Counted from the stretch's first letter, positions 43,826 to 53,575 are shown. The stretch: 64,000 bases of DNA from Chitinophagaceae bacterium (GCA_019752295.1 JAIEMK010000025.1:1-64000), one strand, 5' to 3'. Numbers and translations are program-made. Notes: generated by a model not told the origin, from the letters alone.

Positions 43826-45508
43826 CTAAGACAAGTATTTCCCCACAATCGGCACCCTTCTTCCAACTCCAAATGCTTTTGGTGAAATGCGTATGATGGG
43901 ACAGAACTGATTTCTCTTGTATTCGTTGGTGTTTACCATTTTAAGTGTACGGTCTACCAATGCAGCATCGAAGCCCATCGCTTTTATTTCTGCAGGGCCC
44001 TGGCGTTTTTCGATATACTGATAAAGAATTTGATCCAATACTGTATAGTCGGGTAAACTGTCGCTGTCTTTTTGATTAGGCCTCAATTCTGCACTAGGCG
44101 CTTTTTCAATAATATTAATCGGAATGATAACCCGATTTCGATTGATGTATTTAGCCAGTTCATACACTTGCAATTTGTAGCAATCGCCCAATACACCTAG
44201 TCCGCCGGCCATATCGCCATATAAAGTTCCGTAACCTGTAGCCAGTTCACTTTTGTTGGATGTATTCAATAAAATATATCCGAATTTATTAGAGATCGCC
44301 ATCAATAAATTCCCCCGGCTCCGGCTTTGTATATTTTCTTCGGCAAGCGAAAAGGGAAGGCCTTTAAAAATAGGATCCAGCGTTTTTAAAAACGATTCGT
44401 AAACATCATTAATTTGAATGGTATCATAAGGATTACCAAGGTTTTTACTCAATTCAATGGCATCATTAACAGAGTGCTCCGTTGAATAAGGTGAGGGCAT
44501 TAAAATGGCGCGCACATTTTCTTTGCCCAAGGCTTTGCATGCCAGAGCCAGTGTTACCGCAGAATCAATTCCACCCGATGAACCCAGTATTGCTTTAGTA
44601 AAACCCATTTTCGAAAAATAGTCTTTGATGCCCATCACCAGCGCATTGTAAACCTGCTCAATATTCAATTGGGGTTCTAATGTGGTAGGGTTTAATTCTT
44701 TATCAGGAACCCTGTTCGCGGGCTCAATGATATTGCATTGGATGCTTCCATCATTGTTCAGTATCACCGATTCTAACGACTCTTCGAACATGGGCAAGGC
44801 CTTGCATAAATTAGCATCTTTATCAAAAATTAATGAAGCTCCGTCGAAAACAATTTCTGTTTGACTACCCACTGCATTGCAATAAAACATTGGAATTTTA
44901 TACTTCAAAACATTTGCTTTGATTACCGACTTGCGGTCTTCATCATGCGTATAATCAAAAGGCGATGCGCTGATGTTTAGCATGATATCGGGATGCTGTT
45001 CCATCATATGGTCCATCGGACAAATCCGATACAAAGGACTATCTCCAAGATTCCAAATATCTTCGCAAATGGTGATGGCCAGTTTTTTTCCTTTGAAAGA
45101 AACTACATTCCATTCGTATGCGGGTTCAAAATAACGGTATTCGTCAAATACATCGTAAGTGGGCAATAATGTTTTATGTACTTCGGCCTTGATTTCGTTT
45201 TCAAATAAAAAGTAGGCTGCATTAAAAAGACTTTTACCTTTTGAATGCAGGTTTCTGGCCGGCGAGCCAATGAGCACCCCAATAGTATCTGCGTGCGCTT
45301 TAATGCGCTGGATAGCATTCTGGCATTTGCCGATAAAATCGTTGAACTCCACAAAATCCCTCGCAGGATACCCACAAACACTCATTTCACTAAATAAAAT
45401 CAGATCACCGCCCTGCGCTTTGGCCGCTTCGATAGCTTCAATGATCTTATTGGTATTGAATTCAAAGTTGCCGATATGGTAATTTTGCTGTGCTAAGAAA
45501 ATCTTCAT
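43826..45508 (-). CDS. nadE: Glutamine-dependent NAD+ synthetase
   Basis: A 560-residue two-domain enzyme. The N-terminal nitrilase-type glutaminase has its Glu (FSEMSVCGYP), Lys (KTLLPTYDVFDE) and Cys (ITICEDIW). The C-terminal ammonia-using synthetase carries the PP-loop LGSSGGIDSAVTLALA and the SNKSELATGYGTLYGD segment. It amidates deamido-NAD with ATP and glutamine as the last step of NAD synthesis. It is divergent from gldB. Confidence 0.97.
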   Translation of the reverse strand: MKIFLAQQNYHIGNFEFNTNKIIEAIEAAKAQGGDLILFSEMSVCGYPARDFVEFNDFIGKCQNAIQRIKAHADTIGVLIGSPARNLHSKGKSLFNAAYFLFENEIKAEVHKTLLPTYDVFDEYRYFEPAYEWNVVSFKGKKLAITICEDIWNLGDSPLYRICPMDHMMEQHPDIMLNISASPFDYTHDEDRKSVIKANVLKYKIPMFYCNAVGSQTEIVFDGASLIFDKDANLCKALPMFEESLESVILNNDGSIQCNIIEPANRVPDKELNPTTLEPQLNIEQVYNALVMGIKDYFSKMGFTKAILGSSGGIDSAVTLALACKALGKENVRAILMPSPYSTEHSVNDAIELSKNLGNPYDTIQINDVYESFLKTLDPIFKGLPFSLAEENIQSRSRGNLLMAISNKFGYILLNTSNKSELATGYGTLYGDMAGGLGVLGDCYKLQVYELAKYINRNRVIIPINIIEKAPSAELRPNQKDSDSLPDYTVLDQILYQYIEKRQGPAEIKAMGFDAALVDRTLKMVNTNEYKRNQFCPIIRISPKAFGVGRRVPIVGKYLS

Positions 45509-45596
45509 GATGCGAATTTCATAATTTATTGTGAATGCAGCTTATTTTGTAGAAGAGTATTTCAAATAGCAATCAAAACTCACTTAATTTGCCGGC

Positions 45597-46598
45597 ATGA
45601 AGCAATTGTTGACTGTTGGTTTATTATTTTTTCTGTTTGCGTGTAAGCAATCACCTAAGCCGGTAGATGTTTCTGCTGTAAAAATTGATCTGCAATCGCT
45701 TCGTTTTGAGAATGCTTTTTTTACAATCGATACCAACCATGTGGATGCCGGGTTGAACAAAGTAAATGCAGCTTATCCCGGATTTGCAAAAGATTTTTTA
45801 TTCAATATTCTGGGTACAACGGTGGATAGTGCAACAAAAGATACCAGAAAATTTATCAGAACCTATGGGGTTTTGTTCGATTCTGCTAAATTATTGTATG
45901 CCGATTTTAAGCCGATCGAAGAGGAGTTGAAAAAAGGATTGCAACGAGTAAAATATTATTATCCAAAATATCCGCTGCCATCAAAGCTGGTAACTTTTAT
46001 TGGGCCCATTAATAGTTACGCAAATATTATTACAACCGATGCGCTGGCTGTGGGTTTGCAGATGTATATGGGAAAAAATTATTCACTCTATCAAACCGAA
46101 ATGGGCTTGGAATTATATCCCAATTACGTTTCAAGAAGATTCGACCGGGCATATATTCCCGTGAATTGTATTAAGACGATTATTGATGATATGTATCCCA
46201 ATAAAAGTTTGGGCAAGCCCTTGGTAGAGCAGATGATCGAGGCCGGTAAACGACAATGGCTACTTCAAACGTTGATGCCCGAAACGCCAGATAGCATCAG
46301 AACAGGCTATACACAAGCACAGATAGAGGGCTGCAATAAAAACGAAGCGGATATCTGGAGCTTTTTTATACAGAACAATTTGCTTTACGAATCCAATCCC
46401 GATCAAACAAAAGACTATATGAACGATGGTCCAAATACACCCGCATTGGGAGATGCTTCGCCCGGAATGATTGGTCAGTTTGTGGGCACAAAAATTGTAT
46501 TAAAGTGGATCGATCAACATGCTGCTGTTTCGCCAGATTCAGTGATGCGAAAGCCTGCCAAAGAAATTTTTGAAGAAACCAGGTATAAGCCTAAATAG
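45597..46598 (+). CDS. gldB: Gliding motility lipoprotein GldB
   Basis: A 333-residue lipoprotein with lipobox LFAC near residue 16. The sequence DLQSLRFENAFFTIDT and the later GTKIVLKWIDQH fit GldB, a lipoprotein required for gliding and type IX secretion in Flavobacterium. In non-gliding relatives it is kept for secretion or envelope functions. TTAATTTG (one mismatch to the -7 consensus) ends 5 bases before the ATG. It converges on apaG with a 6-bp gap. Confidence 0.85.
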   Translation: MKQLLTVGLLFFLFACKQSPKPVDVSAVKIDLQSLRFENAFFTIDTNHVDAGLNKVNAAYPGFAKDFLFNILGTTVDSATKDTRKFIRTYGVLFDSAKLLYADFKPIEEELKKGLQRVKYYYPKYPLPSKLVTFIGPINSYANIITTDALAVGLQMYMGKNYSLYQTEMGLELYPNYVSRRFDRAYIPVNCIKTIIDDMYPNKSLGKPLVEQMIEAGKRQWLLQTLMPETPDSIRTGYTQAQIEGCNKNEADIWSFFIQNNLLYESNPDQTKDYMNDGPNTPALGDASPGMIGQFVGTKIVLKWIDQHAAVSPDSVMRKPAKEIFEETRYKPK

Positions 46599-46604
46599 AA
46601 GGGA

Positions 46605-46991
46605 TTAGTTGTACTTGAAAGGAACGATCATTTCGAAAGATGGGATATTTACATAAAAAGTTTCCTTATTATTTTGATTCTCCATCAAATAAGTGCCATG
46701 CATTTTACCCATTTCGGTTTTTAAATTACAACCACTCACGTACTGATAATTTTCGGATGGTTGCAAAACGGGTTGCACACCAATAACACCCTCGCCTTCA
46801 ACTTCCCGTTTTTCTCCGTTGCTGTCGAAGATAAACCAGTGCCGGCGAAGTAACTTCACGCTGAAACTATTATGGTTCTCGATAGTTACCCGATAGGCAA
46901 ACATAAACTCCTGATTCAGAGGTTTGCTATAGTCGGACTGGTAAAATATTTCGACGCTAATTTCAACGCCTTCAGAAATCTTTGATACCAT
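46605..46991 (-). CDS. apaG: ApaG-family protein
   Basis: A 128-residue single-domain protein with an ApaG (DUF525) fibronectin-like fold. RVTIENHNSFSVKLLRRHWFI, EVEGEGVIGVQPVLQP and GTYLM follow the family pattern exactly and the length is standard. ApaG is linked to cobalt resistance and diadenosine tetraphosphate levels in enterobacteria, but its biochemical role is unresolved. Confidence 0.95.
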   Translation of the reverse strand: MVSKISEGVEISVEIFYQSDYSKPLNQEFMFAYRVTIENHNSFSVKLLRRHWFIFDSNGEKREVEGEGVIGVQPVLQPSENYQYVSGCNLKTEMGKMHGTYLMENQNNKETFYVNIPSFEMIVPFKYN

Positions 46992-47154
46992 TTTTATCGA
47001 TTTGCTTTTAGTAAATGTATGAAAATGAAACTAACTATTTAGTAGGAAAAATATTAAAAGAGGATGAGTGGAAAAAAAACAGAATAAATCAAATAAAAGC
47101 ACAAAATGATTGAATTAATATCATTTTTAACGAAGTAGCTATGCTTACAAATGT

Positions 47155-47162
47155 TAATTTTG
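47155..47162 (+). promoter_or_regulatory. -7 promoter element of the isocitrate dehydrogenase gene
   Basis: TAATTTTG matches TAnnTTTG and lies 18 bp before the ATG at 47181. No -33 TTTG is visible at normal spacing. Confidence 0.4.
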
Positions 47163-47180
47163 CCGAACTAAAATTTCAAT

Positions 47181-48635
47181 ATGACAAAAATTGCTGTAGC
47201 AAAAGGAGATGGAATCGGTCCGGAAATTATGGAGGCCGTGTTGGGTATTTTTAATGCAGCCAATGTGAAACTCTCATATGAGTTTGTTGACATGGGCAAG
47301 TGGGTATTTGATAAGGGATACAGCAACGGCATGACTCCTGAAGCGCAGGAAACAATTGAATCTTTAGGAATTTTGTTCAAAGGCCCAATGGAAACACCAA
47401 AGGGCAAAGGTGTAAAAAGTGTAAATGTTACTGCCCGCAAAACATGGAACACTTACGCAAATAAAAGAACCTTCCAAACCTTGCATGGCGTTGATACTGT
47501 ATTTAGTAAAGCAGGAATACCAATTGATATTACCATAGTTCGTGAAAATATTGAAGATACATATGGCGGCATCGAACATATGCTGACGCATGACGTGGCG
47601 CTGGGTCGCCGTTTTATTACCCGTCCGGGAAGTATGCAAGTGATTAAGTACGCATTTGAAATGGCAAAGAAAAAAGGGGCAAGACGCATCACTTGTGGCC
47701 ATAAAGCGAATATCATGAAAATCACCGACGGACTATTTCTCGAAGTGTTTTATGAAGTGGCAAAAGAGTATCCCGAATTAAAATCAGATGATGTAATTGT
47801 AGATGACCTTTGTATGAAACTGGTTTCGCGCCCCGACCTTTTTGATGTAGTGGTGTTAACCAATCTGCAAGGCGATATTGTAAGTGACCTTTGTGCAGGA
47901 CTCGTTGGTGGACTGGGTTTCGCGCCTTCGGCCAATATTGGCGATCATATTTCGATTTTTGAAGCGGTTCATGGAACAGCACCAGATATTGCCGGGAAAA
48001 ATATTGCGAACCCTACTTCCTTATTGTTAAGTGGACTTGGAATGTTGCAACACCTGGGTATGATGGAGAATGCTGCGATGATTGAGAATGCATTATTGTA
48101 TACTTTGGAAAGCGGGATACATACGGGCGACTTTGGAGATAAAGCTATTAAGTCGTTAAACACTACCGAATTTGCAGCCGCCATTATTCAGAATTTTGGT
48201 AAGCAACCGATACACAATCCCAAACCTTTTATTGCAAATCATTATGTAACACCAACGCATTTTAAACTCGAGAAGAATCCAATGATCGAGAGTCTTGAAA
48301 TGCAGCAGGAAGAAATTGTTGGGGTTGATATTATTATAGAATGTAACGAACAACCCAATGCTGTTGCAGAAAAAGCGTTGAAACATACCATGGATTTATT
48401 TAAACTGGTAACCATCAGTAACAGGGGTACACAGGTATGGCCCAAGGGCTCTGTATTTACGAATCTGGTGAATCAGTATTTCTGTCGTTTTGAAAGCATT
48501 GGAGATGTTGCCGTTACACAAACAGATATTCTGGAATTATATAAACGCATGATAAAGGATTATAAAGTGTGTTCTATTGAATTGTTGAATATGTGGGGAG
48601 GTAAAAAAGCGTATACACTGGCTCAGGGGCAATAA
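47181..48635 (+). CDS. icd: NADP-dependent isocitrate dehydrogenase
   Basis: A 484-residue enzyme of the isocitrate/isopropylmalate dehydrogenase fold (KGDGIGPEIM; VRENIEDTYGGIEH; TNLQGDIVSDLCAGLVGGLG; EAVHGTAPDIAGKNIANPTS). The extra 130-residue C-terminal domain (about 350-484) marks the longer Thermus/Rickettsia-type isocitrate dehydrogenase rather than the 416-residue E. coli form. It makes 2-oxoglutarate and NADPH in the TCA cycle. It stands as a single gene before the E2 gene. Confidence 0.94.
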   Translation: MTKIAVAKGDGIGPEIMEAVLGIFNAANVKLSYEFVDMGKWVFDKGYSNGMTPEAQETIESLGILFKGPMETPKGKGVKSVNVTARKTWNTYANKRTFQTLHGVDTVFSKAGIPIDITIVRENIEDTYGGIEHMLTHDVALGRRFITRPGSMQVIKYAFEMAKKKGARRITCGHKANIMKITDGLFLEVFYEVAKEYPELKSDDVIVDDLCMKLVSRPDLFDVVVLTNLQGDIVSDLCAGLVGGLGFAPSANIGDHISIFEAVHGTAPDIAGKNIANPTSLLLSGLGMLQHLGMMENAAMIENALLYTLESGIHTGDFGDKAIKSLNTTEFAAAIIQNFGKQPIHNPKPFIANHYVTPTHFKLEKNPMIESLEMQQEEIVGVDIIIECNEQPNAVAEKALKHTMDLFKLVTISNRGTQVWPKGSVFTNLVNQYFCRFESIGDVAVTQTDILELYKRMIKDYKVCSIELLNMWGGKKAYTLAQGQ

Positions 48636-48728
48636 AATCCTTTTTTTACTAAACTGAGCCACTGTTCTTTTAGTGTGGTTCTTATTTTTACCTTAATTTC
48701 ACGGCTCATTTAAAAGAGCAATCGAACT

Positions 48729-50408
48729 ATGGCTGAAGCGATATTAATGCCCCGACTAAGTGATACTATGACCGAGGGCGTCATTGCCGCCTGGCATAAG
48801 CAGGTGGGTGATACTGTAAAAAAAGGCGATTTATTGGCGGAAATTGAAACCGACAAAGCTACCATGGAGCTGGAAAGCTATCAGGAAGGGGTTTTGTTGC
48901 ATATAGGTACTGCATCTGGTGGAAAATTGCAGGTGAACGATTTGCTGGCTATTCTTGGAAAAGCCGGTGAAGACATTAGTGCATTAATAGCACAACACTC
49001 TGGTGCTGTACCTCCAACTAAAGTGCCTTTAGGCGCTGAAGCTTCAGCGAAAGAGCCCGAAGCTGCAACAAAAGCGGTAAGTGTGGGATTAGATATTAGT
49101 ACTTTGGGAGAAGTAGTATTAATGCCAAGATTAAGTGATACCATGACCGAGGGTGTTATTGCGGGATGGCAGAAACAAGTGGGTGATACTGTAAAAAAGG
49201 GAGAAGTATTGGCTGATATCGAAACCGATAAAGCCACTATGGAACTGGAAAGTTATAAGGATGGTGTATTATTATATCAGGGTGCAAAAGCCGGAGAAAA
49301 AATTCTGGTGAACGATTTGCTTTGCATCATTGGTAAACCCGGACAGAATATTACAGACATCGTTGCAGCTTCAAAAAATATTGGATCAGCGGCGTTGGTC
49401 GCTGAAGCTTCAGCGAAAGCTACCGAGGCTCAAGTAGCAACTCCATCAACGCCTATTTCAAATATTTCCGTAGTTGAAACTGTTGTAAATGAGGGAAGAA
49501 TTTTTGCTTCTCCGCTTGCCAAAAAAATTGCAAACGAAAAAGGAGTTGATCTGCGTTATGTAAAAGGTACAGGCGATAACGGCAGAATTACCAAATCAGA
49601 TATCGATAATTATACTCCTTCGTCCGCCAAAGCTTCAATGAGTGAGGCCACACCAATATCTGCTCCTGCCTTGGCCGCCAAAGCTTCAGCGAAGGAGGCC
49701 ACCGTTGTTCCAGTACCTGCCGGTCAGGTTAGTTTTGAAGATGTTCCCGTTTCTCAAATGCGTAAAGTAATTGCACGCAGACTGAGCGAAAGTTTATTTA
49801 CTGCTCCGCACTTTTATTTAACCATGAGTATCGACATGGATGCTGCAGTTGCAGCCCGTGTAAAGATCAACGAAGTGGCCAAAACAAAAATCAGCTTTAA
49901 TGATATGGTATTAAAAGCCGTTGCATTATCGCTGAAACAACATCCAAAAGTGAACAGCAGTTGGTTGGGCGATACCATTCGGTATAACCATCATGTAAAT
50001 ATTGGTGTTGCCGTTGCTGTGGAAGATGGTTTACTAGTTCCCGTGGTGCGTTTTGCTGATGGAAAATCATTGAGTCAGATTGGTGCTGAAGTAAAAGAAT
50101 TTGCACAAAAAGCAAAAGACAAAAAATTGCAACCCTCCGATTGGGAAGGAAGCACTTTTACAATATCTAATCTTGGAATGTTTGGTATCGACGAGTTCAC
50201 TGCCATCATCAATCCTCCTGATGCATGTATTTTAGCAGTGGGTGGTATTTCGCAAGTTCCTGTTGTAAAGAACGGACAAGTGGTACCAGGAAATGTGATG
50301 AAAGTAACACTAAGCTGCGATCATAGAGTGGTAGATGGCGCTACAGGTTCTGCATTCTTGCAAACGCTGAAAAGCTTACTGGAAGAGCCTTTGAGGATGT
50401 TGGTGTAG
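48729..50408 (+). CDS. Dihydrolipoamide acyltransferase (E2) with two lipoyl domains
   Basis: A 559-residue E2. Lipoyl domain 1 is about residues 3-78 and domain 2 about 135-205, each with the lipoylated Lys in ETDKATMELESY. A peripheral subunit-binding domain follows (ASPLAKKIANEKGVDLRYVKG, about 260-295), then the acyltransferase core ending in the catalytic SCDHRVVDG. The pyruvate complex (pdhC) is the likeliest assignment, with E1 at 15732, but a branched-chain substrate is possible. The Ala/Glu/Lys linkers hold four copies of an in-frame palindromic element. Confidence 0.93.
   Translation: MAEAILMPRLSDTMTEGVIAAWHKQVGDTVKKGDLLAEIETDKATMELESYQEGVLLHIGTASGGKLQVNDLLAILGKAGEDISALIAQHSGAVPPTKVPLGAEASAKEPEAATKAVSVGLDISTLGEVVLMPRLSDTMTEGVIAGWQKQVGDTVKKGEVLADIETDKATMELESYKDGVLLYQGAKAGEKILVNDLLCIIGKPGQNITDIVAASKNIGSAALVAEASAKATEAQVATPSTPISNISVVETVVNEGRIFASPLAKKIANEKGVDLRYVKGTGDNGRITKSDIDNYTPSSAKASMSEATPISAPALAAKASAKEATVVPVPAGQVSFEDVPVSQMRKVIARRLSESLFTAPHFYLTMSIDMDAAVAARVKINEVAKTKISFNDMVLKAVALSLKQHPKVNSSWLGDTIRYNHHVNIGVAVAVEDGLLVPVVRFADGKSLSQIGAEVKEFAQKAKDKKLQPSDWEGSTFTISNLGMFGIDEFTAIINPPDACILAVGGISQVPVVKNGQVVPGNVMKVTLSCDHRVVDGATGSAFLQTLKSLLEEPLRMLV
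49034..49702 (+). repeat. Four in-frame copies of a palindromic element in the E2 linkers
   Basis: CGCTGAAGCTTCAGCG, a perfect 16-bp palindrome, occurs at 49034-49049 and 49400-49415. A related pair, GCCAAAGCTTCA followed by GAGGCCAC, occurs at 49626-49652 and 49677-49702. All copies lie in linker regions and encode (A/K)ASAKE-type peptides, so the reading frame is kept. The DNA-level conservation exceeds what the linker peptide requires. Confidence 0.6.
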
Positions 50409-50456
50409 GAAGAGTGAAATTCAAAATTCAAAAGTTAAAACTGAAGAATAAAAAAT

Positions 50457-50502
50457 AAAGGTATCCCCTCCTATTCGCAAGCGAACAGGAGGGGATACCT
50501 TT
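50457..50502 (+). terminator. Long hairpin terminator between E2 and the metalloprotease
   Basis: A 46-bp inverted repeat with one internal mismatch and a two-base loop (AAAGGTATCCCCTCCT ... AGGAGGGGATACCTTT) is followed by ATTTTTATT. It lies between convergent genes and can terminate both. Its CCCCTCC/GGAGGGG arms resemble the ends of the MITE-like repeats. Confidence 0.7.
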
Positions 50503-50548
50503 ATTTTTATTGCGTTGCACGCAGATAAAACAACCTGTCCACTCTTCA

Positions 50549-52957
50549 CTAAAAATCCTCGCACCCAATCGGCGCTCCGGGAGCAATGTTTTTTGCTTGC
50601 GGAACAACTATATCTTTTGGCTTATTAATTCTTTCTACGGCATAAGTATAATGGGCTTTCAGAGCTGGATTTGTTTTTGCTTTTTCGCTGGCAAATTGTT
50701 TTAATGCTTGCAAGCGGTCAAAACAAATTGCTTTAACCTGATAGTTGGCATTCTCATTCATGCTCAAAGAAATCAGCCAACTCAATACCATTTGTTGCGT
50801 TTGCAATTGTACCTGTTGCTTCAAACCCTTTTCTGCAGGGCCTTTCCAGGTTTTTTGAATGATGGCATCTAACACATCATCCCAACCGGGTGTACCGGCT
50901 TCGGCTTTGAATTGTACTAATCGATTGGCTCTTTCGGGATGAAATAAAAAGCTGAGCTCATAGTTCGTAAGCGCTTCTGCAGCAGCAAGCGCATCGAAAC
51001 TCATTCCCATTCTCTTTTCAAACAATTCGCCAATGCCATAATACATCGGCGGACGGGGAGACATTAATCCCAGAATTCTATCGGAGATCGTTAAAGTTTC
51101 GGGCGACAAACAATCCAGCACTGCCGCCAAAGCCTTTTCCTGTACGGCTTTTGGAAGAATGGCTGGTTTTATTTGTGCATCACCCCTTACATTATAACTG
51201 TAATTCATTCCTCCAATTAGTTTGCAGGCTGCTTCTAATTGATACCGATGATAATTATAAATGGGTACCAAAACATCTTCTAGTTTTGCAAAGGGCATAC
51301 CCACTTTGATCGCATTCTCTGAAAAATTTTCCAGTGCCACTTTCCTTACAGCAACTATTTGTTTCAATGCATCACCGGCATCCGTTCCGTTATCCCATAA
51401 ATGCGCATAGGGATGCAAACCTCCTGCAGCTCTGGCATCGGCATCTGCAATAAATAGCAAGCCCATTTTTGTATTCTCTTCTAAAAGTTTTTTCAAAGCT
51501 TCGTTTTCATCGGTGCCGGGAGCAAAATCAGTATAACCAAACTGAATGGCACGCTTATCCCATGCTCCGATTTCGTTGGTGTAGGCATCCGAAAAATCAA
51601 TCTGCCCCTTGCTGTTTACAACCACATTCGGATGCGGATAATCCATTACGGAAGCACGGTTGTTAAAACTGGAAGCATAGTTGTGCTGAAGCCCTAAAGT
51701 ATGTCCCACTTCGTGAGCCGACAATTGGCGCAAACGCTGTAATGCCGCCTGTTTCATGGTTTCAGGAACCGGCTTCCCTGTTTCAAATGGCGAAAGTAAT
51801 CCGGTAAATATCAGGTAGTCCTGACGTATCCTGAGTGAGCCTAAAGTTACCTGCCCCTTCATGATCTCGCCTGTGCGCGGGTCCGAAATACTTGCTCCAT
51901 AACTCCAGCCTCTTGTAGAGCGATGAACCCAGTTGATCAGGTTATAACGCAGGTCCATTGGATCGGCAGAATCAGGCAATACTTTTACGATGAATGCATT
52001 TTTGTAACCTGCTGCTTCAAATGCCTGATTCCACCAACTGGCACCCTCCAAAAGTGCGGAACGAATTGGTTCGGGAGTTCCGTTGTCGACATAATACACA
52101 ATAGGTTTCACTGGTTCGCTAACGGCTGCCTCGGGGTGTAATTTTTGCAACCTATGTCGGGCGATATATAATTGTTCGATCGGCTCGGTAAAAGCGGTGC
52201 TGAAATCGAAATAAGAGATACCAAAATAACCGCTTCTAATATCGTATTTTCTGGGTTTATACCCGTTATCGGGCAATTGCACGAAGGAATGGTGAACGCG
52301 CAGTGTAATGGCCTCTGAAGAAGGCGTAACACTATTTACAAACCTTCCTGCATCAGCTCCGCCAGTAAAACTAATAGTTGCTTCAAATTCGGAGTTGAGT
52401 GGAAAGTTTTTTGTATTGGGAAGGTAAATGGCTGAGCGGGCTTCATTAAATTGATAAGAGCCTTGTTTCATGGCTTTAATCCTGTCGGAAACACCGTGTG
52501 AGTCCCTCACAAAAAAAGCAGTAGCATCTACCAACAATTTGCCGCCCTCTTCTTCTTCCACCACAAAATTTCCGATGATTGATTGAGCAAAGGACTGCCT
52601 GACTGCTCTTTGCTCGTTACTGTTGTCGGTAATAGCGCGGTATTCGTAGTTAGGTTGAACAAGAAAAACTTTCTTTCCTACACGATTAAAATACACGATT
52701 CTGGTATTGCCAATCTGGCCGCGATCTAAACCAATATCGTTCGAACCAAGTCCTGCCGGCAATGAATTGATGTATAAAAATTCTTTATCCAGTTTATCAA
52801 TCTGCAACCAGATTTTTCCGGTATTCGCGTCCCACCAGAAATTAAAATAGCCCTCCATTTTTTGCATGTTTTTTGTTTTGTCTGCAATTTTCGAATTGGA
52901 TTGGGCCGAAGCGAAAAAACTAATTGAACAAATAAGGATCAAACTTAAATAGCGCAT
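50549..52957 (-). CDS. DUF5117/DUF5118-type zinc metalloprotease
   Basis: An 802-residue exported protein from MRYLSLILICSISFFASAQ (preferred over 53014). The DUF5118/DUF5117 N-terminal half includes FNRVGKKVFLVQPNYEYRAI. The catalytic motif is SAHEVGHTLGLQHNY (HExGHxxGxxHN, a metzincin-like zinc site). The C-terminal DUF4953-type region is helical. It is probably a periplasmic or secreted peptidase. Paralogues are common in Bacteroidota; the substrate is unknown. Confidence 0.92.
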   Translation of the reverse strand: MRYLSLILICSISFFASAQSNSKIADKTKNMQKMEGYFNFWWDANTGKIWLQIDKLDKEFLYINSLPAGLGSNDIGLDRGQIGNTRIVYFNRVGKKVFLVQPNYEYRAITDNSNEQRAVRQSFAQSIIGNFVVEEEEGGKLLVDATAFFVRDSHGVSDRIKAMKQGSYQFNEARSAIYLPNTKNFPLNSEFEATISFTGGADAGRFVNSVTPSSEAITLRVHHSFVQLPDNGYKPRKYDIRSGYFGISYFDFSTAFTEPIEQLYIARHRLQKLHPEAAVSEPVKPIVYYVDNGTPEPIRSALLEGASWWNQAFEAAGYKNAFIVKVLPDSADPMDLRYNLINWVHRSTRGWSYGASISDPRTGEIMKGQVTLGSLRIRQDYLIFTGLLSPFETGKPVPETMKQAALQRLRQLSAHEVGHTLGLQHNYASSFNNRASVMDYPHPNVVVNSKGQIDFSDAYTNEIGAWDKRAIQFGYTDFAPGTDENEALKKLLEENTKMGLLFIADADARAAGGLHPYAHLWDNGTDAGDALKQIVAVRKVALENFSENAIKVGMPFAKLEDVLVPIYNYHRYQLEAACKLIGGMNYSYNVRGDAQIKPAILPKAVQEKALAAVLDCLSPETLTISDRILGLMSPRPPMYYGIGELFEKRMGMSFDALAAAEALTNYELSFLFHPERANRLVQFKAEAGTPGWDDVLDAIIQKTWKGPAEKGLKQQVQLQTQQMVLSWLISLSMNENANYQVKAICFDRLQALKQFASEKAKTNPALKAHYTYAVERINKPKDIVVPQAKNIAPGAPIGCEDF

Positions 52958-53001
52958 AAAATATTTTTTAAAGTTTCCAGCTAACACTAAAAATAAAAAA
53001 A

Positions 53002-53036
53002 ACTCCTGCTCCATTCGGCAAGAACGAGGCAGGAGT
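53002..53036 (-). terminator. Intrinsic terminator of the histone H1-like gene
   Basis: On the minus strand ACTCCTGC, a 19-nt loop, GCAGGAGT and then a run of eight T follow the H1-like stop by about 27 bp. It overlaps the region upstream of the metalloprotease start. Confidence 0.8.
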
Positions 53037-53062
53037 AGTTATATTGATCTGAACGAGTATGC

Positions 53063-53575
53063 TTATTCAGCAGTAGGAGTAGTTGTTGTTTCGGCTGGAG
53101 CCACTACTGGCGCAACTGTTTCAACAACCGGAGCAGCTACTACGGGAGCAACTTTTTTAGCAGCTTTCTTTTTCTTAGGAGCTGCTTTTTTAACTGGTGC
53201 TGGTGCAGGTGCTGCAATTGGTTTTTTAACTACTGTTTTTTTAGCAACTGGTTTTTTAGCGGCAACTTTTTTAACTGCTTTTTTTGGAGCGGCTTTTTTT
53301 GCAACTTTCTTAGGAGCTGCTTTTTTGGCTACTGCTTTTTTTACAGCTTTTTTAGCTACTGCTTTCTTTGCTGCTTTTTTTGGAGCTGCCTTTTTTACTA
53401 CTTTCTTAGCGGCTGCTTTTTTAACTGCTTTTTTTGGAGCTGCTTTTTTCACAACCTTTTTAGCGGCTGCTTTTTTTGCTGCTTTTTTAGGAGCTGCTTT
53501 TTTTACAACTTTCTTAGCGGCTGCCTTTTTAGGAGCTGCTTTTTTAGCTTCCTTTTTTTTACTTTTTTTTGCCAT
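53063..53575 (-). CDS. Histone H1-like Lys/Ala-rich protein
   Basis: A 170-residue low-complexity, strongly basic protein beginning MAKKSKKKEAKK. It is built of reiterated AAPKKA / AAAKKVVKKA units for about 125 residues, then a Pro/Ala/Val-rich acidic-ended tail (VVAPAETTTTPTAE). It resembles bacterial H1-like nucleoid proteins (Chlamydia Hc1/Hc2, Bordetella BpH1) in composition and likely binds DNA or RNA. The antisense frame at 53325-53591 is a composition artefact. Repeat number may vary between strains. Confidence 0.85.
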   Translation of the reverse strand: MAKKSKKKEAKKAAPKKAAAKKVVKKAAPKKAAKKAAAKKVVKKAAPKKAVKKAAAKKVVKKAAPKKAAKKAVAKKAVKKAVAKKAAPKKVAKKAAPKKAVKKVAAKKPVAKKTVVKKPIAAPAPAPVKKAAPKKKKAAKKVAPVVAAPVVETVAPVVAPAETTTTPTAE

